A stretch of 64,000 nucleotides of DNA from NCBI GenBank assembly GCA_035703165.1, contig DASSYR010000046.1, positions 62,001 to 126,000 on the forward strand. Reading direction: 5' to 3'. This stretch comes from AWTP1-9 sp035703165 (GTDB taxonomy: Bacteria; Bacteroidota; Bacteroidia; Chitinophagales; Chitinophagaceae). The stretch's first letter is position 1. The number at the start of each line of letters is the position of its first letter. The position numbers were made by a program, and so were the translations under genes. This document shows, one piece after another, positions 42,789-51,260 of this stretch. The notes beneath the pieces are model-generated. The model did no database searches, had not been told where the DNA came from, and saw nothing but the letters and a program-made list of their open reading frames with translations.

Positions 42789-44594
42789 TTATAGACATCC
42801 TACACCATGTCCTACTACGAAGATGTCATCCACCTCGTTACCGTTGAGAAAAGGGTATAGCCTCAATATTTCAAAATGATAATCACATGGGAAATCTATG
42901 TTAGGGCCTAATGCCTGATATAATTGTTGTATTGTTAAGCCACCAGTCCTATCCCAAGTATTTTCAAAAGGGTCAGTATTATTTACATCCATTAAGTCAT
43001 TGTATATACCAGTAGGAATCCAGTTGTTGAAAAACCATGTTTCCCTTTCCAATGCATCATCAAATCTTATAAATCCTCCTGCCCAAACACTTTCCTTTTG
43101 TCCGTTGAGATGATTTCTTAAAGCATGATTTGTTCCTATAAACTCTGCCCAACTTTCACCCACTGCTACATTGCCATCGTCAGTTCCAGTTCCGCATCCA
43201 TAACCGCCACAATTACCTGTTGGGAAAAGTGTCGCTGCAATAAAATCTATCCAATACCCTTGTCCTGCTCTTCTAAAATGGCTTCCATGTCCTAATTCAT
43301 GAAAAGCCGTTTGCATAAGCCTTGCAGAATAGGATTGACGTTCAAAATCACCTGTTTTAATCGTTATGTCTGGCATTAAGCCAGTTAATAAATTGAAAAG
43401 ATTTGGATAATTATTGGGGTTTGTACCGTTTAGTAATCCAGTAAAAAATTGAAGAATTAATGACGCCGGTGTTGTAGATATATGGCCAAGCATCGGTGCT
43501 GATGCATTGCCATAGTTATCGTCCCAATGAGCATACATTACTAAACTTTGAGGAGCACTATTAATGCCGTCATTAGCAGAATAGTTATCATGCAATCCAA
43601 CTGAATGCATTAATTGGGCCCAATACCTATTTTGTCGATGAGTTCTGAATTCAATATTCACATCATTCCGCATTTGGCAGGCGCCAACCCATCCATGTAC
43701 ATGCAGCGAGCCAACAATAAATTGAATTGGAATAGTGAGCCACCAAGCTCCTTGAGTATTGATAGGTTTAATGTTAACTCGTGGATTTTTGGCATGCGTT
43801 CCCATAATGGTGCCTGCAACAAAACGCCATGGTAAACGATAATATCCATTACCGTCCGTATAGGTGTGAATTGGTATTCCAAAAACAAGTCCCCAAACTT
43901 GCATCCCGGGTACATTAACCAATCTGTTTGTTTCCTGGTCTAAATAACGTACAAAGCCAGATGGTCTTTTAAATAAACAAATTCGGAGCTGTTCAATTTG
44001 CCCTTCGCTGTACCCTGCTTCACGAAATGCTTGGAATTGCAATGTTGTATCCTCTTCATCGGGTAAATAAAGTTCGTCTTTTACTACGGGGTTTAATGAT
44101 GTTGAAGTTTTAAGTGTTATTTCAGTTGGTGTATTTTTCTTTACAACTACATATAGATTGCCATCAGCAAGCTGATTAGCCTTCTCTTCATCTAATGCAA
44201 ACTCGTCATCGTAAAGCTCTCCATCTGCAAATGGAAAATTAAGTATACGAATAGTTGTGTCAGCCTCTAATTGCTGCAGTAGTTCGCCAGTAACTGCATT
44301 AGGATTAAACTGAAGATAAGTGTATAGCCTATCTTCTTCACTTTTGCTGTTCGCATTGTTAGCCGTGTTTTGTCCAGCGAGTTTCTTCTTGGCTTTCTTA
44401 ATGTTTTCATAAGAGAACGGGTTCACCTTTTTAACAGGCTTTCCCACTCTTTGGCTTTGGAGTTGCGTTTCGTTCTCTTTTGTTTGTTCAGCTTCCTGAC
44501 CTAAATCTTTCTTACATGCTGAGAACAAAATTGTTGCTGCCAAGGCAGCAAGTGTCCACTGTTTGATAAATAGTGATGTGTGTTTGAATTTCAT
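42789..44594 (-). CDS. predicted zinc metalloprotease-like lipoprotein
   Basis: 601-residue lipoprotein starting at MKFKHTSLFIK (lipobox ending at FSAC); an upstream ATG at 44636 would add 14 residues. It has the zinc motif AFHELGHGSHF (HExxH) and, 40-50 residues on, VAVGESWAEFIG, a possible third ligand Glu of gluzincins. A carboxypeptidase-regulatory-like segment (GNGYYRLPWRFVAG) precedes it. The N-terminus has a Lys/Gln-rich region. Protease activity is inferred from the motif only. It forms a pair with the lipoprotein at 42143. Confidence 0.68.
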   Translation of the reverse strand: MKFKHTSLFIKQWTLAALAATILFSACKKDLGQEAEQTKENETQLQSQRVGKPVKKVNPFSYENIKKAKKKLAGQNTANNANSKSEEDRLYTYLQFNPNAVTGELLQQLEADTTIRILNFPFADGELYDDEFALDEEKANQLADGNLYVVVKKNTPTEITLKTSTSLNPVVKDELYLPDEEDTTLQFQAFREAGYSEGQIEQLRICLFKRPSGFVRYLDQETNRLVNVPGMQVWGLVFGIPIHTYTDGNGYYRLPWRFVAGTIMGTHAKNPRVNIKPINTQGAWWLTIPIQFIVGSLHVHGWVGACQMRNDVNIEFRTHRQNRYWAQLMHSVGLHDNYSANDGINSAPQSLVMYAHWDDNYGNASAPMLGHISTTPASLILQFFTGLLNGTNPNNYPNLFNLLTGLMPDITIKTGDFERQSYSARLMQTAFHELGHGSHFRRAGQGYWIDFIAATLFPTGNCGGYGCGTGTDDGNVAVGESWAEFIGTNHALRNHLNGQKESVWAGGFIRFDDALERETWFFNNWIPTGIYNDLMDVNNTDPFENTWDRTGGLTIQQLYQALGPNIDFPCDYHFEILRLYPFLNGNEVDDIFVVGHGVGCL

Positions 44595-44677
44595 AGTGAC
44601 GTTGTTTAAAGTTAAGAAATAAAAATGTCTTGTCAAATTTTAGAGCTCTGCCCAATGGCATTGCAGCCAAAATATAC

Positions 44678-45241
44678 TTATTTCGCCTCTGCATTATTAA
44701 TTGGAACACGGTCTATATACTGCGTTACCCTGTCAATTTTGTCATTATCGTTAAAATGAAATACCATGTGCATACGCTGATTCATTTCTTTACCTGATTT
44801 ATACCGTGCATGTACCAAACTCCAGTAAAGTGCATAGTTGCCTGGTAGTTGTGCTGGTATAGATGGCTTGGTTACATGAATTGGCAACCACACTTCATTT
44901 GAATAGGAAAGTGACTCTATCACTTCAGTTCTTCTTTTTTTCCAGTAATCAGCAATCGCAGGTTTACCAGCGAGGCTATCCCCGCCATTCCAGCGGAACA
45001 GTGCATCATCTGAAAAGCCGGCAAGCCATGCCTCAACGTTTCCGCTGGCAAGTTCGTTCATGCCATTTTTTGCAATATCAATGTATTTATCATCGCCAAA
45101 GCCATATCCCTTGTCAGTCATTGGCATGTTGTGTCCGCCGCTGTGTTCTGTTTTTTCATCATGGGTATGATTTGCATTTTCATTGCTGTTGCAGGCAAAA
45201 AGAAATGCAGTAATAAGGAGGAGAATCAATTTTGTTTGCAT
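44678..45241 (-). CDS. NTF2-like/SnoaL-type lipoprotein
   Basis: 187-residue lipoprotein (lipobox FAC, Cys17) with a short His-rich stretch (NHTHDEKTEHSGGHNM). The NTF2-like domain starts with YIDIAKNGMNELASGNVEAW and has FSDDALFRWNGGDSLAGKPA, typical of SnoaL/DUF4440-type domains. The final strand reads MHMVFHFNDNDKIDRVTQYID. Such proteins bind small molecules or act as isomerases. No specific role is known. Transcribed toward the metalloprotease, 83 bases downstream. Confidence 0.7.
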   Translation of the reverse strand: MQTKLILLLITAFLFACNSNENANHTHDEKTEHSGGHNMPMTDKGYGFGDDKYIDIAKNGMNELASGNVEAWLAGFSDDALFRWNGGDSLAGKPAIADYWKKRRTEVIESLSYSNEVWLPIHVTKPSIPAQLPGNYALYWSLVHARYKSGKEMNQRMHMVFHFNDNDKIDRVTQYIDRVPINNAEAK

Positions 45242-45265
45242 AATTGTTGGTTTTGATGGTGGAGT

Positions 45266-46648
45266 TTATTTGTTTCTGTTTCTCAATGCAGGATGAAACG
45301 TAAATATCAATGTTGCGCCGAAAGTGGTAAGCTTTAAGTTGCTGTCATTTATTTTTGTAAGAGGTAGTTTGATGTATGGTTCTGCAGCAATACTCCAGTT
45401 TTGAGAGAGTTTTCTTTTTACACCAATAGAGAAATTGGATGTGAGGGAGGTAAAAGAACTGTTCATATTGTGGTATATGCCTGCATGAGTCCGTTCGACA
45501 ACAGTACTGGCATCTATCAGGAAGGTATAATCAATGTTTTCCATTCTCATTTTGCTGATGGATAAACCGGCTCCGGCATAAAAACCTGTTTTCTTTTGTG
45601 GTGAGAAATGATAAAGGAACATAACAGGTATTTCAATAAAACGACAATAGCCATTTGCATGCTGAAGGTTGATGCTGCTGTATGAAGGTAAATTGAGTTT
45701 TGCTGAGTCAAAAGAAATTACCTTACCATCTGCATTGAAATATTTCTTAGATATTAACAACCCGGTTCGGAGTTCTATGTTTGGCGTTATCCTGTAACCC
45801 ATCAGCAATCCATAATCTAATCCTTGCTTTGATATGTGGTTGAATTTTACGTCGTTAAAATTCGTGCCGACGATGGCCGCAATTGAAAATCTACTATTAC
45901 GTTTAATTTGTTTTTGGGGCCTTGAAGTTGAAATGTGAAGATTATTTGAAGTTGAATCATCTACAGTTGGAATGGTTATTAAAGAATTATTTACCCCGGT
46001 ATTTTGATTTGCCGTTATTTCTTCAGGGTTAAAATCAATTGCTTTATGAGCTACGGCGTTTTGCTGAAGTGTATCGCTAGTAGAACTCATCAAAAGACTG
46101 TTGGCTTCTGTAGGAATATCTGATTTGTTGTTGGTAAATAATTGTAAAGTTGAAGAAGTTCGAGAGGGTCGTGATTCTTTTTTAATTATGCTGGTTTTTC
46201 TTTTACCAATTTCATCAGAATGTTTTGAAAGCAATATATTATCACTTCCATTTTCATAGACTAAAGTATTTTCCTTAGAATCATTCACCTGTTGTAACTG
46301 TGGGGCCTTATTAAGGGTGTTTTGAATATTTTCGGTCGCTCTTGTTTTCTGAGTATTACTTTGGTTAGCCTCATCTGTTTTTTTGATTGGAGAAGAAAGT
46401 TGCGTTTCTTTAAGATTTGTGTGTTTTACATTGTACCAATCATTAGCAGACAGATAAACAATTCCCCCAATGAAAACAGACAATAGCATCCAGAAGAAGA
46501 CAACCCTTCTCCGTTTCTTTTTTACCGGCAATTCCCTGTCTAATTGTTGTTCCATCTTATCCCAGGTAGGAATAAGAGAGGAATCATGAAAGCCCTCTGC
46601 TGCTTTCTTGCTAAGCTCAAAAAGTTTATGGTCGTTAAATTCAGACAT
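45266..46648 (-). CDS. membrane-anchored outer-membrane-barrel-type protein, anti-sigma-like
   Basis: 460-residue protein. It has a soluble N-terminal segment with the KMEQQLDRELPVKKKRRR stretch, one transmembrane helix (about 49-66, VVFFWMLLSVFIGGIVYLSA), a long Ser/Thr/Asn linker and a C-terminal barrel-like domain (FSIAAIVGTNFNDVKF, YRITPNIELRTGLLISKKYF, NWSIAAEPYIKLPLTKI). This layout is common next to ECF sigma factors in Bacteroidota. It overlaps the sigma gene by 8 bases. An anti-sigma or signalling role is inferred; a barrel joined to an inner-membrane helix is odd topologically. Confidence 0.7.
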   Translation of the reverse strand: MSEFNDHKLFELSKKAAEGFHDSSLIPTWDKMEQQLDRELPVKKKRRRVVFFWMLLSVFIGGIVYLSANDWYNVKHTNLKETQLSSPIKKTDEANQSNTQKTRATENIQNTLNKAPQLQQVNDSKENTLVYENGSDNILLSKHSDEIGKRKTSIIKKESRPSRTSSTLQLFTNNKSDIPTEANSLLMSSTSDTLQQNAVAHKAIDFNPEEITANQNTGVNNSLITIPTVDDSTSNNLHISTSRPQKQIKRNSRFSIAAIVGTNFNDVKFNHISKQGLDYGLLMGYRITPNIELRTGLLISKKYFNADGKVISFDSAKLNLPSYSSINLQHANGYCRFIEIPVMFLYHFSPQKKTGFYAGAGLSISKMRMENIDYTFLIDASTVVERTHAGIYHNMNSSFTSLTSNFSIGVKRKLSQNWSIAAEPYIKLPLTKINDSNLKLTTFGATLIFTFHPALRNRNK

Positions 46649-47225
46649 ATTTTTTAACCGTCATTTTTATTTGAAGTTCATTCCTAAGCCAGTTTTTTGC
46701 CTTAAACAGGTTGGACTTAGATGTCCCCGTTGTAATACCCAGCATATCTGCGATTTCCACATGAGTGTAACCATCTATCACATAAAGGTTAAATATCATA
46801 CGGTAAGCTGGGGGAAGCAGCGTAACGCTGGTTAGAATTTCCCGGTAACTCATGGTATCCAGCACTGATTCTGCATCGTCTTCCAGTTCGGCAAGCATAA
46901 GTACTGCGTCTTCGGTATACATTATTTTGGGATGAAACTTCTTGCGGTAGTTGATGCAGTTGTTAATGAGAACCTTTTTAAACCAACCTTTAAAGGCAGC
47001 TTCATTACAGCCATAAAGTTCTTCGTTGTATAAATGAAGGTTCTTAAACACTTTTATAAAACCATCGCATACCAAATCCTGAACTTCTATTGTGTGCGAA
47101 GCGTAACGAAAACAAATATTTGCAGCAAATTCTTTCAGCCATTCAAATAACATCCTTTCACAGCGCCGGTCATTGGCTCTGCAACCATTCAGGATTTCCC
47201 TTAGCTCAGAATTGGTATAAGGCAA
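46641..47225 (-). CDS. ECF-type RNA polymerase sigma-70 factor
   Basis: 194-residue sigma factor. Sigma-2 region is about residues 25-95 (FRYASHTIEVQDLVCDGFIK), with the region 2.4 part AFKGWFKKVLINNCINYRKK. Sigma-4 is about residues 130-180 (LPPAYRMIFNLYVIDGYTHV; GITTGTSKSNLFKAKNWL). Overlaps the membrane-anchored barrel gene by 8 bases, so they form a sigma/anti-sigma-like pair. Its promoter lies in the 92-base spacer at 47226-47317, in which nothing else was recognised. Targets are unknown. Confidence 0.85.
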   Translation of the reverse strand: MPYTNSELREILNGCRANDRRCERMLFEWLKEFAANICFRYASHTIEVQDLVCDGFIKVFKNLHLYNEELYGCNEAAFKGWFKKVLINNCINYRKKFHPKIMYTEDAVLMLAELEDDAESVLDTMSYREILTSVTLLPPAYRMIFNLYVIDGYTHVEIADMLGITTGTSKSNLFKAKNWLRNELQIKMTVKKYV

Positions 47226-47317
47226 AAATTAATTTTTTCTGTAAAGATATTTAGTCAATGGTACAAGTAGATTAAGAAAAGGGTTGCCTGAAGGATTGTT
47301 TATTTTAAAAACCTGTA

Positions 47318-48559
47318 TTAATTGATACGGCTGAGGGTCTTGCTTTTACCAAATAACCGCAGCCCGTGATATCCGGTTACTATGGCAGTATTTTTATCTT
47401 TTAGTCTGATATAGCAATTGGCTGAATGGTTCATATCCGGAAGTTGTATTTCACCACTATTCCACTCTTTATCACCTGCATCATAAGTCAAGTCCCACAA
47501 TACCTTTTTACCAATTTCTGCCTGTTTTGCCGGTTCTTTTACCCAATATATTTTGCCATAGTATTTCCCGTTTTCATTATAAACATTAATTCGTTTACTG
47601 CCATCCTGCAATAGCCAATTGCCCAGTATATCATCTGCCGCTGTTTGTGAAAAAGAACTCAGGCTCAGGGTTGTAAAGACAGCCAGCAGCAAGGTTGTTT
47701 TAGATTTCTTTTGTATTTTTTTGCTAAAAGGATATAAAAACTGCTTCCAGTAATTTTTAGGAAAATTTCTTTCTTCAGCAATACCTATTGCGCCTAACTC
47801 AGTTTGCATTTTTGGACTGTCGTATGCCGTTCTGAAAATATGGTCCCAAACGGTAAGCCATGCTCCATAATTCACCTGTGCATCTTTATAATCGGCACGA
47901 TGATGCCACCTGTGCAATTCTGCCACACAAAAGATTTTTTTGAGAATGCCCGCTTTGTAATCCAGGTTGGTATGCTGCATAAACATATTAACTGCCAGCA
48001 ATGCAAGGGCTGTAATTATAACAACCGGTGGCGTTCCTATAACCATGCAAACAATAATACCGGGGCCTCCTTCAATTAATTGATGCAGCGCATGGCGTTT
48101 ATCACCATTGAGGAAATATAACCGCTCAGAACTATGATGGATGGCATGAAGGTTCCATAAAAACTTATATTTATGGCTTTGCCAGTGTACAAAGAACAAG
48201 AAAAAGTCAATGATAGTTAAAGCTAAAATTACCTGAAGCCAAAATGGTTGTTCTGTTGGAAACCAGTTAAAAAAACTAATACTTTGCGCCAGCAAGATTA
48301 ACAAATATTGGGCAGCCAGTTTAATACAATAATTAATGATATAATAAGTAAGGTCTAAATTCCAGTCACCTTTTCCTTTTAACCAATCCTTTTCATAGGG
48401 CATCCATCTTTCAAACAGCAATATGAGCAATCCAAAAAGAGATATTACGGGGATAGTAACCATGTATTGGTTATAACCTGATCGGATTCCAAATATTAAG
48501 ATAGCGGATGCTGCTACCATTATCACGGGATAGATACTGAATTGAAAAAGTCGCTTCAT
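47318..48559 (-). CDS. sterol desaturase-family hydroxylase fused to DUF2147
   Basis: 413-residue protein. The N-terminal 280 residues form a fatty-acid-hydroxylase/sterol-desaturase membrane domain with the di-iron His motifs HWQSHKYKFLWNLHAIHHSS, HALHQ and AELHRWHHRADYKD. After a helix (TLLLAVFTTLSLSSFSQ) the last 100 residues form a DUF2147 domain: ILGNWLLQDGSKRINVYNEN, GKIYWVKEP and GYHGLRLFGKSKTLSR. The join looks like an internal signal peptide, so the DUF2147 part would be outside the cytoplasm. It acts perhaps on envelope lipids. The substrate is unknown. Confidence 0.75.
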   Translation of the reverse strand: MKRLFQFSIYPVIMVAASAILIFGIRSGYNQYMVTIPVISLFGLLILLFERWMPYEKDWLKGKGDWNLDLTYYIINYCIKLAAQYLLILLAQSISFFNWFPTEQPFWLQVILALTIIDFFLFFVHWQSHKYKFLWNLHAIHHSSERLYFLNGDKRHALHQLIEGGPGIIVCMVIGTPPVVIITALALLAVNMFMQHTNLDYKAGILKKIFCVAELHRWHHRADYKDAQVNYGAWLTVWDHIFRTAYDSPKMQTELGAIGIAEERNFPKNYWKQFLYPFSKKIQKKSKTTLLLAVFTTLSLSSFSQTAADDILGNWLLQDGSKRINVYNENGKYYGKIYWVKEPAKQAEIGKKVLWDLTYDAGDKEWNSGEIQLPDMNHSANCYIRLKDKNTAIVTGYHGLRLFGKSKTLSRIN

Positions 48560-48622
48560 TTATTGAATATTTTAATTCAGTAAATATGTTAAACAATGCG
48601 CTAAACAGCTTGAATAAACCTG

Positions 48623-49378
48623 CTATTGTTTAAGAACTTCCGAAGGCGAAACGCCAAACATTTCTGTAAATGTGCGGCTCAGGTGGGCCACATCAGCAAA
48701 GCCGCTTTCATAACCAGCCTGTGTAAATGATTGTCCCTGCATTACGGCTTTTAAGGCTGCCTGCATCCGGCACCAAAGCACATATCTGCGAAAAGGAATG
48801 CCTGTCTGTTCTTTGAACAAATGGGCAAAGCGGCTTTCAGATAGATAGACTTTTGAAGCAATAGCTTCTAAATTAATTTCTTTATGTAAAGATGACTGAA
48901 TGCAAGTTAGAGCATCCATAATTCTGGGTTCAATGCCTGTTTTATTAGCATCAGAAGCGGTGATTGCTTCAACAAGGGAATGAATAATTTCTACAAAATC
49001 TTTATCGTCTGTTGAATCAGATTTAAACCAATCAATAAATCTTCCTCTGGTTTCAGCAATCTCTTTATCCAAATAATGAATGACCCCATGTTTTTTAAGC
49101 TGAAGTTTTTTTTCAAGTTGTAAAGCAAGTGATAATTCTGCATCAAGGTAGATAAAAATATAAAAGTCGTCCTCCCCGCAGAATTGATGGGGTAAATCGG
49201 CTGCGATGATGCTACACTCACTCTTTTCAAATTCTACGCCATTTGTAGAAAGCAAAAAAGGCTTATCAAAAGCTATTACTATCTCCAAAGCATGATGTAA
49301 ATGTAATTTAGTGATAACTTGCCTGCCTATGTACACAGCCAGGCCATCATGAATTTGGAGTTTAAATGTTTGGTTCAT
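48623..49378 (-). CDS. AraC-family transcriptional regulator
   Basis: 251-residue regulator. N-terminal cupin-like sensing domain (about residues 1-145) with ALEIVIAFDKPFLL and DLPHQFCGEDDFYIFIYLDA; C-terminal AraC helix-turn-helix (about 160-250) with LEAIASKVYLSESRFAHLFK, FRRYVLWCRMQAALKAVMQG and FADVAHLSRTFTEMFGVSP. Unlike the two HMA-AraC proteins it has no metal motif. It lies 3 bases downstream of the GDCCVxC gene. Effector unknown. Confidence 0.82.
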   Translation of the reverse strand: MNQTFKLQIHDGLAVYIGRQVITKLHLHHALEIVIAFDKPFLLSTNGVEFEKSECSIIAADLPHQFCGEDDFYIFIYLDAELSLALQLEKKLQLKKHGVIHYLDKEIAETRGRFIDWFKSDSTDDKDFVEIIHSLVEAITASDANKTGIEPRIMDALTCIQSSLHKEINLEAIASKVYLSESRFAHLFKEQTGIPFRRYVLWCRMQAALKAVMQGQSFTQAGYESGFADVAHLSRTFTEMFGVSPSEVLKQ

Positions 49379-49381
49379 CTT

Positions 49382-49597
49382 TTATTTGCAGCAACTTTTA
49401 CCTTGCTGCATGGGAGGGCAAGAAATACTACCATAACTACAAAAAATGCAACAATCCCCCTGCTTCGGCTTAAGCCTTGTTTTACAATTTCTGCAGGTAT
49501 AAAAAAATTGGCAAGCATCAATAGGCATTTTTTCTTGTTCTTTTTGTCCGCAAACAGGGCAGGTAATAATTGATAATATTTGGATATTCACTTGCAA
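49382..49597 (-). CDS. GDCCVxC-type small Cys-rich protein
   Basis: 71-residue protein with no signal peptide, containing 11 Cys: CPVC at 13-16, CRNC at 35-38, GDCCIFC at 47-53 and CPP, CC near the end. The GDCC(V/I)xC motif defines a small protein family in which one Cys is selenocysteine in some members; here it is an ordinary Cys codon. It is typically beside mercury/heavy-metal transport genes, as here, near HMA-MauE. Role unknown; a cytoplasmic metal-binding protein is likely. Confidence 0.78.
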   Translation of the reverse strand: MQVNIQILSIITCPVCGQKEQEKMPIDACQFFYTCRNCKTRLKPKQGDCCIFCSYGSISCPPMQQGKSCCK

Positions 49598-49670
49598 CAG
49601 TCCTTTTTTCGTACAAAGATAGCTTTGAAGATTTTCCAGAAAAATTGCCCTATTGATTTTATTACAGTCA

Positions 49671-50411
49671 TTATAACATAGTTAATAACATAACACCACT
49701 CATGCCAATCATTAATAAATCTTCAATAATGGTGATGGTACTCATGGGTAAATTAAATACGGAACCAAGACAGGCACATTTTATTTTATGCTTATTTAAA
49801 ACGCTTTGTAAAACCCCGATAATGCTTACCGTCATTACTACAAAGGTAACGATATTGGTAAGGATGGGATTAAACCCAGTTAAGAAGGCTAAGCCTAAAG
49901 CAAGTTCAGTAAATGCATAAACATAGCCCCACCCGTTCCATTTTTTTGCCACAACATCATACATAGCGTAGCTTTCGGCAAATCCTTTCAGGTTAAGCAA
50001 TTTGAAAAAAGAAAAAACCAAAAAGAATCCTGCCATAAAATGATTCATCCAACGCATCCAAATAAAATCTCCCTGTACCCATTCAGCCAGCAGTGTGATG
50101 CCGGTAATGTAACCAAAAATCAATAATATGGGTTTGTAAGTTTGTAGCCATGATTTTGTGTCATCATCAGGGACAGGTGTTACTGCTTCATGATGCAGTT
50201 GACTTATCTCGGAGAGTTGATATTTAGGGAAATCCTTTAATGCTTCCTTTAGCTCATTAGTAGAGACATGTTTATCCATGTCAAGAGTGGCTTGTCCTTT
50301 TGGCAAATCTATAGTTACATCTTTTACTCCTGGTACTTTTGATAAAAGGCTTTGTACCTTAGCCTGGCAACCGGTACAGGTCATGCCAGTGACGGAATAT
50401 GTATGTGTCAT
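49671..50411 (-). CDS. HMA domain-MauE/DoxX membrane fusion protein
   Basis: 246-residue protein. N-terminal heavy-metal-associated domain with GMTCTGC (9-15), about residues 1-65, then four or so membrane helices (about 90-246) of the MauE/DoxX type: FLVFSFFKLLNLKGFAE, YVYAFTELALGLAFLTGFNP and a conserved KIKCACLGSVFNLPMST with two Cys near the membrane. Resembles MerT/P-like metal uptake with a redox partner; it would move or reduce metal at the membrane. The regulator with an HMA motif lies 75 bases upstream. Confidence 0.82.
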   Translation of the reverse strand: MTHTYSVTGMTCTGCQAKVQSLLSKVPGVKDVTIDLPKGQATLDMDKHVSTNELKEALKDFPKYQLSEISQLHHEAVTPVPDDDTKSWLQTYKPILLIFGYITGITLLAEWVQGDFIWMRWMNHFMAGFFLVFSFFKLLNLKGFAESYAMYDVVAKKWNGWGYVYAFTELALGLAFLTGFNPILTNIVTFVVMTVSIIGVLQSVLNKHKIKCACLGSVFNLPMSTITIIEDLLMIGMSGVMLLTML

Positions 50412-50486
50412 AGCTTAATAATTAATGACACAAAGTTCTATTCAATATTTCACCAAATGTTATAGAATTATGGGAGAGAGTTATAC

Positions 50487-51056
50487 CTATTTGATTTTAA
50501 CTTTATCTAAAGGCTTGCGATGAGAAGAACCTAATTTTTTGAAATGACTCGGTGTAAGCCCGGTAATTTTTTTGAATTGTGAAGATAAATGCGCTACGCT
50601 GCTATAACCTAACTTGTAAGAAATCTCACTCAAATTCAGTTCGCCATATACCAGCCATTCTTTTACTTTCTCAGTTTTTTGAAGAATAAAAAACTGTTCA
50701 AGGGTTATGCCTTCTACCTCAGAGAATAGCCGGGAAATATAACTATAGTCTTTATGCAGTGCGGAGCTTAAAAATTGAATAATGCTAAAATGCTCCTCTA
50801 TATCACCTGACTGAACCTTTTTAATTAGTAGCCCTTTAATTATTTCAATCTGCTTTTGTTTTTGGTCATCCAAAATTTCAAAGCCCAGCAAATTCAATCT
50901 ATCAGTTAATTGAAGCAATTGTTTTGATGTAGGCTTTTTTTGCAACACAACCTCTCCCAAATTAATCCCGATTGTTTTCAAGTTAAGTTTTTTTAGCTCC
51001 TGGCTAACGGCCGTTACACAACGATTGCAAACCATGTTCTTTATAAATAAAACCAT
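50487..51056 (-). CDS. AraC-family regulator with N-terminal HMA-like metal-binding domain
   Basis: 189-residue regulator with MVCNRC (about residues 8-13) opening an HMA-like domain of some 65 residues, then an AraC HTH (about 85-180: LNLSEISYKLGYSSVAHLSS, FKKITGLTPSHFKKLG). It is related in architecture to 36791-37393. It lies 75 bases upstream of HMA-MauE, which it probably controls. Its start is next to the 12-base palindrome at 51063-51074, a likely self-regulation site. Confidence 0.8.
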   Translation of the reverse strand: MVLFIKNMVCNRCVTAVSQELKKLNLKTIGINLGEVVLQKKPTSKQLLQLTDRLNLLGFEILDDQKQKQIEIIKGLLIKKVQSGDIEEHFSIIQFLSSALHKDYSYISRLFSEVEGITLEQFFILQKTEKVKEWLVYGELNLSEISYKLGYSSVAHLSSQFKKITGLTPSHFKKLGSSHRKPLDKVKIK

Positions 51057-51062
51057 AAGTGT

Positions 51063-51074
51063 TTATACGTATAA
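51063..51074. promoter_or_regulatory. 12-base perfect palindrome TTATACGTATAA
   Basis: Perfect palindrome 6 bases upstream of the start of the HMA-AraC gene at 51056. AT-rich symmetric sites of this size next to a regulator often serve for autoregulation, but no binding data exist. Too near the start to be a promoter for that gene. Confidence 0.35.
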
Positions 51075-51120
51075 GAATGAATTTAATTATTGGTATTTCT
51101 ACTGGTTGCAATATCGCTAT

Positions 51121-51160
51121 TTTAAACAATGCTATAGCTGTAGTTTAAAGATTGTTTAAA
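51121..51160. promoter_or_regulatory. inverted repeat TTTAAACAAT-N20-ATTGTTTAAA
   Basis: Two perfectly inverted 10-base arms (51121-51130 and 51151-51160) with a 20-base spacer, inside which GCTATAGC (51131-51138) is itself palindromic. The site lies in the divergent spacer 51057-51260 between the HMA-AraC gene (minus) and the GNAT gene (plus), 100 bases from the GNAT start. Likely a regulatory site for one or both. Confidence 0.4.
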
Positions 51161-51260
51161 GTAAGGCCTGATTTTCAGTATTATTATGCAACAATGGCCC
51201 GGGATGCTATAATCGGTATAAAAATTGAGCATCAATTATTTATAGACAACCAATTGAGCC

